Positions 10,999 through 22,010 of a DNA stretch of 64,000 bases are shown one piece after another. Below the pieces are notes generated by a model. It saw only the letters and a program-made list of their open reading frames with translations, had not been told where the DNA came from and made no database searches. The translations under genes and the position numbers were made by a program. Source of the stretch: Circinella umbellata (Eukaryota; Mucoromycota; Mucoromycetes; Mucorales; Lichtheimiaceae); contig JAIWNF010000008.1 in assembly GCA_025093555.1 (NCBI GenBank), positions 496,001 to 560,000 of the forward strand, in the 5' to 3' direction. Numbering within the stretch: the stretch's first letter is position 1; the number at the start of each line of letters is the position of its first letter.

Positions 10999-13900
10999 CA
11001 GAGGAACCCTGTTAATTTCAAACTTACATCTCCCATTTTTGGTGTGAAATTAAAGGGGATGTGAAAGTCATCGGGAACACATATAATTGATTATTTTTAA
11101 AGTCAGGTAAATAATAATAGAGACACAGTACTGCATATATGTACATACTGCACAACACATACCATTTATAATGCCTTTATAAGGCTAAATAAAATAGTAA
11201 ATATGTATATCAACTGTAAAATTCATTCTATTCCTTGCATAAAGACATATATTATATTTTTCATTTAAGCTAAGGACTGTCCTCTATATCACGCACAGTA
11301 ACATTCCTACTGATTATCTGATTACTGTATATCACATATGTAGTACTATCTAACTCAAAAGATATACATTAATAATTGATTATCTTTGTTAATATCTACG
11401 TGGTATTTTGATATGGTATTCTAAAACTTTTATCATCCTGTAACTTATTTATATATGTCAATTTGGTTTGCATAATCTCACGAAGTGGGTTTTATTCAGA
11501 AAAAGTATAAATATACAGTTTATATTGCACGTTCTTCTTTACTTGTGTGAATTTACATTTTCGTTTCTTATTCTATTTACGTATCTATCTATCTATCGTT
11601 CAAACGACAGTAACCACCAGTAAGAGTAACGTCGCATTGACAACTGACCAACAGTTAACAATCGCAGAGAGAAAGAAATCCAATCCACGTACAACAAATC
11701 AGGAACTGGCACTATGGGCGAAAGATCAGTTCAAGCTCTTCAAGGCTCCTGATATTAGTACTATATCAAAGGTTTTGAAACGTCAAAAGTTACAAGAGCA
11801 AACACAGACAATGTTACCGACTAGGTAATATTGGCTAAAAGAACTTAAGTAGTAAACTTGAGTTGTACAAGTCTCAGCAGCATAAAAAGCTAGCTGAGCT
11901 TGATAAATAAAAAAAAAACTTCTTTTTCACTCTTTCCTCACTTTTTCGATTTCTCTTTACTGTATCAATCTTGAACTAAAGGAAATTCCATTATAGACTT
12001 GGTCTTAGTCTATAACAGACAAGCAACATTGACACTTCTCGCAAGCGTCAATGAAAAGCTGAACATCCTGTATGTATATTTACTGTAACTTTTAATATGC
12101 TAAACTATTATTATCTAGCATGTAATCAGCATATTAATAGATATCTATTCATTGTAGGAACTGGAAGAAGCTTTAATACTTTGGATTGAGAATGCAGAGA
12201 ACAATGGTATTCCAATCAATTGGGCTATGATCAAAAAGGCAGCTGGGATGTTTGCTGAAAAACTTGAAATATCGCAAAACGACTTCAAGATATCGAACGG
12301 TTGGCAAAGTCGATTTAGGAAACGCATGCAGATCAAACATCACCGACTTCATGGCGAATAAGGATCCGCAAGCATCCAAACTGCTGAACAGTTTGTCCAA
12401 CAAATTCAAGAAAAGATATCTAAGTATGAGTTAAAAGATATTTATAACATGGATGAGACGGCTGTTTTATATCGAGCTCCTCCTGCTTCTATAATTTCAA
12501 GGAATGCTTATCCTGGGGTGAAAAAGGATAGAAAAAGATTGGCGGTTGCACTGACTTGCAATGCAGATGGAAGTGATAAAAGAGAACCGCTTATCATTGG
12601 AAATTCAGAAAAACCTGCTTCATTTAAAAAAAAAATAGGTAAGAGCTTAATATATTTTTATTCTATTTTTCCTATGATACATATATTTCAGCTTTAGAAA
12701 AATTAAATACAAAATTAATATATGTATACGTAATCTAGCTGCGCATTATGGTTTTAGCCTTTACTTCTCAACAGCATGGATGACCAAAAAGATATTTCAA
12801 GTATATTTATGACGCTTTGATACTGCAATGAGAGCGTCAAATAGACATGTGCTTCTTCTCTTGGATAACTTCAGTGGCCATTGTGTAGAATACTCTCCAA
12901 CTAACATTGAACTTATTTTTTTACCGCCAAATTCTACGAGCAAAGTTCAACCACTCGATGGTGGAATTATAAAAGCATTTAAAGCACATTTCAAGTAAGT
13001 TTCTGATCCTGTACACACCACCCGTAATTTCAATACCTCTACCAAGTTATTGTTACTAATAATATCTTGTAGAGCTCGACAATATGAACGCGCATACATG
13101 GAAGTAACTTTGAGAAACAGAGGGATTACAACTCACTCTCCTGAACAGCTGTTCCATATCGATCAACTTTATGGAATGCATTGGATTAAAAAGTCATGGA
13201 ATGACGTTAGCATGGATACTATAAAAACCTGTTGGCGATCAACACTTATTCGTAATACTCTTCAAAATCCTTCTGTTACTGATGATCCCCTGTCTAATGC
13301 TGATGTTATATTGTCACAAAAACATATTTCGGCTCACTCAAGTATTATCTTTGGTCAATATGCTTCCTTATCATCAATTGACTTTGACCCAGAAGAAGAA
13401 AAAAATTTGGTGCACCAAAATCTTACTGATGATGAAATTGTTGAGCATGTAATAAAGGAAAAGGAAGCCGAAAGTAGAACAAGCAGTCAAGATGGAATTG
13501 TTGACGATTTATATAATATAGCTATAACCACTACTAGTACAGCACTAGTTCCAACACCTATGAAAACAAAAGAAAAAATTTTTCATATAGATACTGTGCT
13601 GGATTTTATAGAAGCTACTAATGATGACGACGAGTCAGTTCCCAGTTTAGCCGCTAAGTTGCATGTTTTACGTGATAAGCTCCAAAACAAGATGTTCACA
13701 CGGCAAAGCTCATTGGACTCTTTTTTTTTCGGGATAATTTGAATATAAATGATTATTTTATGTTGTGTGGTTAATAACTGGGATTTCTCTTTTTTTATTC
13801 ACTAATACATTGTAATAAAGTAAATACATATTTGCATAGTATAATTTCCATAAATACATATATTACTCCCATTAAGGTTTCAACCCCCCTGCTTACATTG

Positions 13901-14019
13901 AAAGTGAAATAAATGAGAATGTGAAAATTTTATTAAGTCAATTTTTCCATTCCCTGAATTTCTGTGAAATTAATGAAAACGTGAAAGTTAACGAATATGA
14001 AATTAACGGGGTTCCTCTG
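10999..14019 (+). mobile_element. Pogo-2, pogo-type element nested in element X
   Basis: Terminal inverted repeats CAGAGGAACCCTGTTAATTT at 10999 and, inverted, ending CTCTG at 14019. TA lies on both sides (10997-10998 and 14020-14021). Subterminal GTGAAATTAA-type motifs recur near both ends. The TIRs resemble those of pogo-3 (16343-17188) and differ from pogo-1, so two pogo subfamilies are present. Confidence 0.9.
11604..13742 (+). pseudogene. Pogo-2 transposase pseudogene
   Basis: The expected start is ACG at 11604 where pogo-3 has ATG (both followed by ACAGTAACC), so the start codon seems lost. The CENP-B/pogo HTH is at 11604-11828 (LALWAKDQFKLFKAPDIST). A second HTH begins near 12160, and the DDE_1 domain from about 12440. 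All three Asp motifs remain: MDETAV, LLDNFSGH (about 12858) and VQPLDGGIIKAF (about 12950). Stops occur in the second HTH (near 12358) and in the DDE domain (near 12812). A clear intron spans about 12995-13072 (GTAAGTTT...TTGTAG). The C-terminal half (13073-13742) is open and acidic. Confidence 0.85.
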
Positions 14020-16073
14020 TATGTGAATGAAAGATAAGTTGCATTGTAAAGTGAAGTGTAAGTAATTTCTTTAAAAATACAAATTTTTTCCATTTCTTAT
14101 TTATATACTCTACTGAAAATAAACAAATTAGGTGAGGGAGGAGAGATATGTAAGTGCATGGTACATAGGGGCATTTTGCTAACACTTGGTTTTTTCTGAG
14201 TTTTCTTTTTATTTCTTATGGTAGTTCTGACTTAAATATTTTCCTCCTGCAGCAACATGAAGCTATATTACGCCAATATGTATCTGACTTTTAACAAAAT
14301 CGGCAGTTTTGAAGGGGGAAGAGCAAAACCCCAACTCTTAAATCTGGGGGCGAATAAGTATTTTGGCAGCAAAGCTACCAGAGATCCAGGAAAAAGTGTC
14401 TCAGTATGACCCTAAAGATGTATTTAATATGGACAAAACAGCTTTATTTTATTGTAGTGCTCCTAACACTACAATAGCTCCTACATCTTTCAATGGCATT
14501 AAAGATGATAAGTCACGACTTACAGTAGTGGCGACTGTAAATGCATTAGGTGAAAATGTTTGGCCATTGTGGTTTATTGGAAGGGCTGCTAGACCTACGT
14601 GCTTTAAAATAGTAAAAAATTGCATTACTGTTTATTCTTATTTAAATACATATATATTATGCTTATGTACTTTACTTTATTATACTTTTTTTTGAATTAA
14701 TCAGAATAAGACAGTTGATGTTTCCCATTATGAAGCAAATGCCAATGCTTGGATGACAAAGAGTATTTTTTCCAAATATCTTCGCATGTTAGACAGAGCC
14801 ATGAAGAAACAAGGTCGAAGCATTTTGTTATTTCTTAATTTTTCTCAGGACATTTTCTAGAAAAGTATAAACCAACTAATGTTGAGCTTCTTTACTTACC
14901 TCCAAAACGACATCTATCATGCAACCATTAGATGCCGATATTATCAGAAGCTTTAAGGTTCATTTTAAGTAGGTTCTTATTCCATTTATTTTTTAACAAA
15001 AACATGTAGTAGTATATAATTTTCATATATAAACTCTATTATTTTAGGAATCGGCAGTATGAGCATGCTTATGACTCTATTAAGAAGCAACTGGCTGCTA
15101 AAAAACGACCATCAAATGCAAACATGTATCGCATTATAGTTGTCACAGCTATTGACTGGGCCCATGGTGCTTGGAATAAGGTTTTGAAGGGCAACACCAT
15201 TATTAATTGTTTTGGAAAAACAGAAGTAATGAATAATGGTAATACCAGTACAAGTAGTACATTGGATCTAGATGATCAAGTAGCCTTAGGTCAAATTAAT
15301 GATTATTTACATCTTATTTATAAAGATGAACTTGATCCTAATCCAGCTGAGGAAGTTGCTACAGTTCATCCAAAGTTTTCCAATGATGATATTATAGCTG
15401 CCGTACTTAAGAAAGATGAGCTTGATGTGCCTGTAGTTACTACAGAAGGTGATGAATCTATCAATGTTGCTGAACCTGAACCTGAACCAGTTATCTCTTC
15501 CAGAGAGAAAATAGAAAGAATTGAAAAGGTCATCAGTATTTTAGATGAAGTTGAACATTTAACCATTAAAGATGAATTACGTAAAAAAAATCAAGTGAAT
15601 CAGTCTCTAGTGACTTCTTATTTTAAAAATTCAGCCTAAATTGCTAAATATAGTTTATTGCAAAATTTCTGACTATAAAAATAATCTAATACTACTGGTT
15701 TTACTCTATCTCAGCCTATGACATATAAAAGTGGGATTTTGCACAGGTCCCTTTTAGGTGTGCAAAGTGCAAAAAGTGGGGTTTGTGCAATTTTATTAAG
15801 TAAAAAGCGGGATTTAGGCCAAAAGGTGTGCAAAAAGTGGGGGTGTGCAAAAATTGGGAGTGCAAAAAGCAGGGTTCGACTGTTGCCGTAATAAAATGGG
15901 GTAGCCAAATTAATTTTCTCAGGAAGAAAAAATTCATTCTGAAAAATTAAATTCTTCAGAAAATTAGATATTTTCGATTTTATGGAATTAATGAATTTTA
16001 TGAAATTCATAAAGAATATAATATATCATTAAGAGAGTAAAACAAATTGTTTTCTTTTTCTGTTTTTTCTCCT

Positions 16074-16280
16074 CCTAAATAAAAACAACAACAATACTAT
16101 TGTTTTTGTTTTTTTAAATATATATAAAAAAACATCATCTACATAGTAGATTTGGTTTTTCTAGGAAGATAAATATTTATAAAATTATAATTTTAAAAAA
16201 CAAAAGATAATATCTTTGATGTTTTTATATATATATTTAAAAAAACAAAAACAATAGTATTGTTGTTGTTTTTATTTAGG
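16074..16280. mobile_element. 207-bp hairpin MITE
   Basis: Starts CCTAAATAAAAACAACAACA and ends with its inverted copy at 16280. The arms are about 65 bp each, nearly perfect, with a roughly 80-bp AT-rich loop. It has no coding capacity. Target duplication is not certain. The region between pogo-1 and this hairpin (15883-16073) holds nothing else recognisable. Confidence 0.65.
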
Positions 16281-16342
16281 CCACTAGTTGCTAAGTATGG
16301 TACGCGGTTAAGTTTATAAAATTATGATAATTAATCTAGATA

Positions 16343-17188
16343 CAGAGGGTCCCTGTTAATTTCATAGGGCCATTTCCCAATTTTTTTGTGAAAATAAAGG
16401 GGTGTGAAAATTAACGGATACTATGAAATTCTTTTCCAAGAATGTGCATATATTGAATACTTCAGCTTACTACTGTATACAGTATCTTTTAATGTATCAA
16501 AATACGTATTAATTAATAACTTATTTCTATATGATCGCTCTTAATGCATTTTTGGAACTATTTCTTTTTTTATTGAGCATATCTATGACTTTTTTTTGAA
16601 AAAATAAAAGCTATATATAGTCCCCAAGAGATGCAGAGATGATTTATCTATTATATTATTCCATTTTTTCATTTTTTTTCCATCTTTTTATATCTCTGCT
16701 CTATATATACTAAAACAAAATGACAGTAACCAAATCTAACGTTGGCTTGACAACTGAACAGTATAGTATTCTGGCTGAGAAAAAGAAAGACTTAACCCGC
16801 GAACCATGACAAACCGATCACTAGCATTATGGGCTAAAAATGAATTCAAGTTGTTTAAGGCACCTGATATTAGTACGATATCTAAAGGCTTAAAGCGAGA
16901 AAAACAAGAAGAGAATAAACATTGAATAAACTCTTACAAAAACATGTAAATGGCGTAATAAAAAAAGTAACCCATCCTATATACTAATTTAATTACAATC
17001 CTTATATTTATCACATAATTTTTTTTTGATTTACATACCCGTTAAGAATTCAATGCCGCTAAGTGCTGTGAAAGTGAAATTAAGGGGTATGTGAAAATTT
17101 TCTTATGTTATTTTTACCATTCCTTGATTTTTGGTGAAGTTATTGAGGTGTGAAAATTAACGGATATGAAATTAACCGGGACCCTCTG
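16343..17188 (+). mobile_element. Pogo-3, internally deleted pogo element
   Basis: TIRs CAGAGGGTCCCTGTTAATTT at 16343 and, inverted, ending at 17188, with TA on both sides (16341-16342, 17189-17190). The length of 846 bp compares with about 3 kb for pogo-2. Only the region coding for the N-terminal DNA-binding part is kept, so it must depend on another copy for transposition. Confidence 0.9.
16720..16926 (+). pseudogene. Pogo-3 N-terminal HTH remnant
   Basis: Begins at an ATG as MTVTKSNVGLTTEQYSILAE and, after a frame shift near 16797, continues LALWAKNEFKLFKAPDISTI, closely matching the pogo-2 HTH. The catalytic domain is deleted. The frame shift makes a functional binding protein unlikely in this copy. 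Confidence 0.75.
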
Positions 17189-17227
17189 TATCATTAAAAA
17201 AATTGAATTTTTTTATGATAAAAAAAG

Positions 17228-18749
17228 ATGGAGGACATATATGAAAATAATATTAATCATGAAGTTAATAAAATTATTAAAAATTAATGGCAATTCTTAA
17301 ATAATAATTGGCCTATGATGTATAATAAATATGAACATAGAACAGAGCTTAAAAATATAGAATTAATTAATGATATTGAAATAGAACTAAAAAATAAAAT
17401 TGGGTTTATTACTGTCTTCTTTTTTCTTACTATATCATATGGTACTTGTGAATATCCAGGTCCATATAGTAAATTAGAAAAAAGATTAGTAATATTATAT
17501 CATTTAGTATGTGGTGAAACAGGTCAATATATGAATCGATATATAAAGTATTCTTCATTTTATGCGGTATATCATAAGTTTTGGATAGATAATTATAAAA
17601 GTTTAAATAAAAAAGTTGATGAATTTTTATCAAAAATGTTTTCATCTCCAAAATTAAGAATTTATAGTGCATTAAAACGAAATCCTAAACAATTTAAACA
17701 TGTGGCGTTAATTATAGATTGATATGATCCTAAAATTAACTTTGTTGATACAAATATTAAAAGGGAAAAATTATACTCTTATAAGTTAAAAAACCTAGAT
17801 GTAGAACCTAAATTATTTGTGATAGGAATGAAATAATTTTATGGGTATTTAAAAGTGAATTTTGTGGTGAAAGTTCTGATGGTAATATGTTATTAAATAT
17901 GAAGTTATATAATAAATTGCATATTACAGATTGTGTAGCTATGGATGGAGGTTATCCATTATTTTTAAATCAATTTTATTAAATTTCAGAAGAAAAAAGA
18001 AAGTCATACTCAGATGATAACTTTATATATCCTATTAGAAAAGATATCGTTGTTGATTTAACTTATCATGAAGCACATTATAATGAAGTTTTCGGAAGCT
18101 TTCGATCTACTATTGAAAGTCAATTCTCAGTTTTAGGCAGTAAATTTAATCAATTTAATAATAATCATAAGGTTACAAAAATGCACGATATAAAACATGC
18201 ATAAGTTTGTAGATGATTTTGGTATTAATATTCAACCTCATTATAAATTATGGAAAAGTAAAGGCTTTAATTTTCCTATTGAAGAGAAAATGATAGATAT
18301 TGTTATATCAAATAAAATTAAAGTTAAAGAAAAAACTAAATGAATAGAAGCACTACAACAAAAATTACTATCAATGGAACTAAACAATAATGATGATAAT
18401 GTAATTAGTGAAAATGAGATGGAGATCGATAATAATAGCTCTGATTCTCAATTAGATGTTCCAAAGGAATATAATAGAAATAAAAGAAAAAAAAATAAAG
18501 TTACTAATATAAATAAATATGGAAATAATAATAAAAATGTATATGAAAGTGAATGCATCATTGGTCATAAAGTTATTGATAGTGAATATTAGTTTTTAAT
18601 TAAATGGAAAGATTATCCTGATAATGATAATAGTTGGATTTCTATTAATAAATTCAATCAAAAAGATATGTTAAACAAGTATGCTAATCAAAACCAATTA
18701 GTAATTACTTTATATTTAAAGACATATTTAGTGTCTTTTTTTTATTAGT
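17228..18749 (+). pseudogene. DDE transposase with C-terminal chromodomain, copy 1
   Basis: Matches the copies at 52250-53817 and 58425-62743. N-terminal part: HRTELKNIELIND...IGFITVFFFLT...EYPGPYSKLEK. Catalytic part: first Asp in HVALIID (followed by a stop), then a region with frame breaks containing AMDGGYPLFLNQF, and a Glu region STIESQFSVLG. An Asn/Lys-rich linker follows (18374-18560). The tail VIDSEY-stop-FLIKWKDYPDNDNSWISINKF (18570-18680) is a chromodomain (aromatic cage residues and the WKDYP...SW signature). Several stops and frame breaks show it is dead. The DDE part resembles the IS5/Harbinger-type DDE_Tnp_4 group; this placement is inferred. Confidence 0.75.
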
Positions 18750-18868
18750 TATTAAGTAGCTTTTCAATAATTTTTCCGAGATTAATATTTCCACTATTAC
18801 ATATATAATTTTTTTTTATCTCTTTTATATCTTTCTTTTTATCTCTTTTCTCTCTTTTTCTAATATCT

Positions 18869-19198
18869 TTATAGAATTTTTTTATTTTTTTCCCTTTTTC
18901 TTGGAGTATGAACTTTACTATGTTTTGAACATAAAAAATCTGGTTTATTATGCCCAATATTTGTATGTAATTTCGTATGACACATATGCCCTTCATTTTT
19001 ACCCCTTTTATGTATATACGTACAAACACTTTTACTTGTATTCAAACACCAAAAATAATTTGTTTTTGTAGCTTCAACTTTTTTTTCTATAATACTGGCC
19101 ATCATTTTTTGCTTTTTTTCTATATTTTCTACTGACATTTCTTTATCAAAATATTCTACCATTACTTCTTTCATAAGCTGTTTAATAGAATGTTGCAT
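18869..19198 (-). pseudogene. ORF2 copy 1, Cys/His-rich protein convergent to the chromodomain transposase
   Basis: Starts MQHSIKQLMKEVMVEYFDKE and runs about 109 residues, with Lys-rich sequence beyond in another frame. A likely zinc-binding core is seen: CTYIHKRGKNEGHMCHTKL, then LCSKHSKVH, giving spacing Cys-x13-Cys-x15-Cys-x2-His. Its 3' end faces the 3' end of copy 1 transposase about 120 bp away. Two relatives occur (30386-30840 and 46481-47470). The family is not one I recognise; similar C/H patterns exist in many small zinc-binding proteins. It may be an accessory protein of the transposon. Confidence 0.55.
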
Positions 19199-19574
19199 AG
19201 AGTTTCTGTTTATTTAAAATTCAGTATTTAATAAAGTCATTGTTAAAAAATTATTGAATCCTTTGAAGGTTATCTTTTTTAGGAAATAGAAATTCCATTT
19301 TTATTTAATTTTTAATCTGTTAAATTTTTTGTCAGTTCCTACTTTTTTCTAAGTTCCAATTATAACAACTGGTCTCCATAAGCAGAAAAAAAAATTGATT
19401 GGTATTTTTTAAGAGCGTGTTTTTTTTACTGTGCCTATTTTTTATACCACAGAAGCTGTAACCCAGCTCATTATTGATTCACTAAATTCCAAACATTATA
19501 TTATGCAGGCAAACTAATTAACTTCTTTTTCTGTTTCCATTCATTGTATTAACAACATTTATATTAACAATTTA
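19199..19574. other. AT-rich region with no gene seen
   Basis: About 375 bases of T-runs and short AT-rich sequence between the ORF2 relic and the next coding remnant. No terminal repeat, promoter or RNA gene could be supported. Confidence 0.4.
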
Positions 19575-20239
19575 GCAATGAACAGCCTAAAAGTGCAATT
19601 GAATATTTGACTGCAGCTGTAAATGTAGTCAGAACGCAACAGCAAACACTAACGAATATATTAAATCAGAAGAATAATCAAATTAACTTAACAGACGAAT
19701 CTCCACCACCTACAAATCCCATTAATTGCCCAGAACCGTTCACTAATGCAAAAGGAAAGAAAAATTACAAAGTTCATCAAGAGGATATTGTCAGATTAAA
19801 TTAACTCAAATAATGAACTTTTAGAAAGCAATGTAAAATCAGTTTTACACACGATTAAAATTTCATGTTGGCAAACTGTTTCAAATTGAAATCAGAATTT
19901 GCAGAAACAGAACAGCTGAATAAATCATGGTCTTCATTACTATGGCATGAAATAGAAAAAGAAGTTTTATTCTTTGCACGATTGGTAAAAACAAAGACTG
20001 GTGTGGATTTTAATGCATGTGCCAATCACTAAGCTTTGCATTATCTTCTTGGTACTACATGGAATAATAAAACTGGTGCCAAGCTTCAAAAATATAAAAA
20101 GTTATTATTGTCATTATTATTCTTATTTATATCTCAATCTTATTTTGGAATTAACTATTTTTTTCATTATAGGACACAGAATAGCAATCAAAATAGTATT
20201 CAAGAAGAATATCATGATGATGACTCTTTACAAAAGTAA
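19575..20239 (+). pseudogene. Unidentified coding remnant, several pieces
   Basis: A frame beginning near 19575 reads ...SAIEYLTAAVNVVRTQQQTL, then FTNAKGKKNYKVHQEDIVRLN. A second piece near 19866-20030 reads MLANCFKLKSEFAETEQLNK...WSSLLWHEIEKEVLFFARLV, then (after a stop) ALHYLLGTTWNNKTGAKLQK. A last acidic piece (SNQNSIQEEYHDDDSLQ) ends near 20235 at a possible GTAAG donor. Composition is protein-like but I recognise no family. It may be a host gene or an unknown transposon gene. Confidence 0.35.
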
Positions 20240-22010
20240 GATTCTAAGCTTTACTGTTTTTATATCTTGGCTCATTATTTTCGAAATTGCTTTGCGTGTA
20301 ATTTTTTGGGTTGTCCAAAATAAAGTGGTAATAATGCCAGTGAAAGTAATGAGCAAGCTGTCCAAGCTCCCATTGATCAAGAGTAAGTAATTCAAAAGTG
20401 CCAGTTTTGACCAATACAAAGTTTAATATTAACGCTTATTATGCTGATAGGGCATATATATATATATATAGCTATAAAGAAATTCCTCAAGTCAGGATAA
20501 TAACAGGGAATCTCTTATTTCTCAAGAAGAGTAAGTTATATATGATATTTTTGTTTTTTTGGTTAAAGGCTATGGTTATGTAAACCAATATTATGCTGTG
20601 TGATATATAATACCAAATTAATAAGCTTATATATATTATATAAAACTGTATGATACTCTATGAATATTCAAGAAAATCACTATGACAATCTATGATTATC
20701 TATGAGTATACATGCACTATGAATATGTATAAACTGCACCATTTCATGGTTTATCATTGTGATAATAACCATAGATTTTCATAGATTTTCATTAATTATT
20801 ATATATCATTTACTGTGGTGTTAATCCAGTGATTACAAACAATTCATAATCTATAATTTTGAATAATACTGAGAGATTAAAGTCAAAATATAAAATATTT
20901 TTGATTTTCTTGGCATTGAAATATTAAAATAATAAAAAATATCAAAATTTATAAAATTTTGAATATTTTGACATTTATAGATTTTATAGAACTTATGAAA
21001 TCCATAAAATAAAATTAATTTCTATAACAAAAATATCAAAATCATAGATTTGTGATATTTTGTGATTCTCACAATATCTTCTGTTACCCCCTTCCCTTTA
21101 ATTATAAGTAAAATTTTGGAAGTAAAAATAAATAATAACAATAACAACATAGGCATGTTTATGTTTCTACTTATATTATCAAATTTTATTTCCACAAAAT
21201 TCACAAAATATTCACAAGTTGTGATTCACAAAGTCCGAATAGGTCCGGCAAAATTTTAAGCAGGGGTCACAACTTTTTTGAGCTTAACCTATAGGTTCTT
21301 TCAATTTTTTTTTTATTTAGCGTCAAAGATAATAAAAAATTGAAAATACATGAGGTATTACTTCAAATGAATTCACAAATAATACACAAAGTCCAAGGTA
21401 TTTTTTTTTAGATTGCATAAATATTTTTTTTCTTGTATAAATATTTATATCTATATATTACACTGCTGGTGACCTTTTTTTTTCTTTTTCTTTCTCTCTC
21501 ACATTGTTATATCCCATTCAGATTGTATTTAATAAAGGAAAAAGATAATAATATAAGGAGTTCCAAAGGAAGAAAAAAGTTATATCGACTAAGATATTTA
21601 AAAAAAGAAAATCAAATAAAAGAGACAGTTGTTCTAGTCCCAAAAAAAGTTTATTCTACAAGAAAAAAAAGAAACTAAATCCTATTTATACTAAATACTT
21701 GATTATCTGTTCCTATAATTCGAATCCGACTTTACATTGATAAAAATGAAGATGATATTAGGTGAAGAAATCGATTTCAATTTCAGGTAGAGTCAGATGG
21801 GGTTACAAGTGAGAATTGATTTCATCAGACAGATGTGAACTTAATTATTATTTCTTGTTTAAAACTTTTGATGATGATTTATTTTTAATGATGATAGTAA
21901 TATACTTGTGATATTAAAAAAAGTTAAAAGAGAAAAAGAGAAAAGAGAATATATATATATATATATAGAAAGAGAGGCAACAGTTCTTGATGGTTGCATA
22001 AATATAAAAT

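Larger units (their letters stand above)
10738..14365. mobile_element. Element X, non-autonomous long-TIR element with 9-bp TSD (MULE-type), split by pogo-2
   Basis: The left arm starts CAAAATACCTATTCGCCCCC at 10738. The right arm is its inverted copy ending at 14365, and the arms match over about 240 bp. The 9-bp duplication GCAGCAAAG lies at 10729-10737 and 14366-14374. Removing X and one duplication joins the pogo-1 frame as VAAK-LPEIQEK. Without pogo-2 the element is about 605 bp and has no coding capacity. Long TIRs with 9-bp TSDs are typical of Mutator-like elements; the class is inferred from that. Confidence 0.85.
10155..15639 (+). pseudogene. Pogo-1 transposase, degenerate and split
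   Basis: The first part (10155-10430) begins MPLKRKSDYQKVPISL and carries a CENP-B/pogo helix-turn-helix (WAKTNHQLKEPFPNRTTVGRW). A second HTH-Tnp_Tc5-like part lies at 10500-10737 (FSNRWIDRFQKRF). After element X the DDE_1 catalytic part resumes at 14366 (LPEIQEKVSQYDPKDVFNMDKTALFY). The first Asp is kept (MDKTA). The second motif reads FLNFSQD where family members have DNFSGH, so that Asp is lost. The third region (QPLDADIIRSF) is frame-shifted. Short introns are visible (for example 14969-15047). The acidic C-terminal tail ends at 15639. Stops include the TAG near 10203. Confidence 0.85.
9504..15882 (+). mobile_element. Pogo-1, pogo-type Tc1/mariner element containing two nested insertions
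   Basis: Perfect 23-bp terminal inverted repeats beginning CAGTCGAACCCTGCTTTTTG at 9504 and, inverted, ending at 15882. The left flank is TA (9502-9503); the right flank reads TT, probably a mutated TA. Inner copies of a GTGCAAAAAG-type motif follow both ends. The transposase gene is on the plus strand and is interrupted by element X (10738-14365). Confidence 0.85.

Noticed and set aside
20001..20390. 129-aa hydrophobic ORF
   Set aside because: Composed mainly of translated AT-rich and intron-like sequence; a competing frame shows protein-like exons of an unidentified gene.
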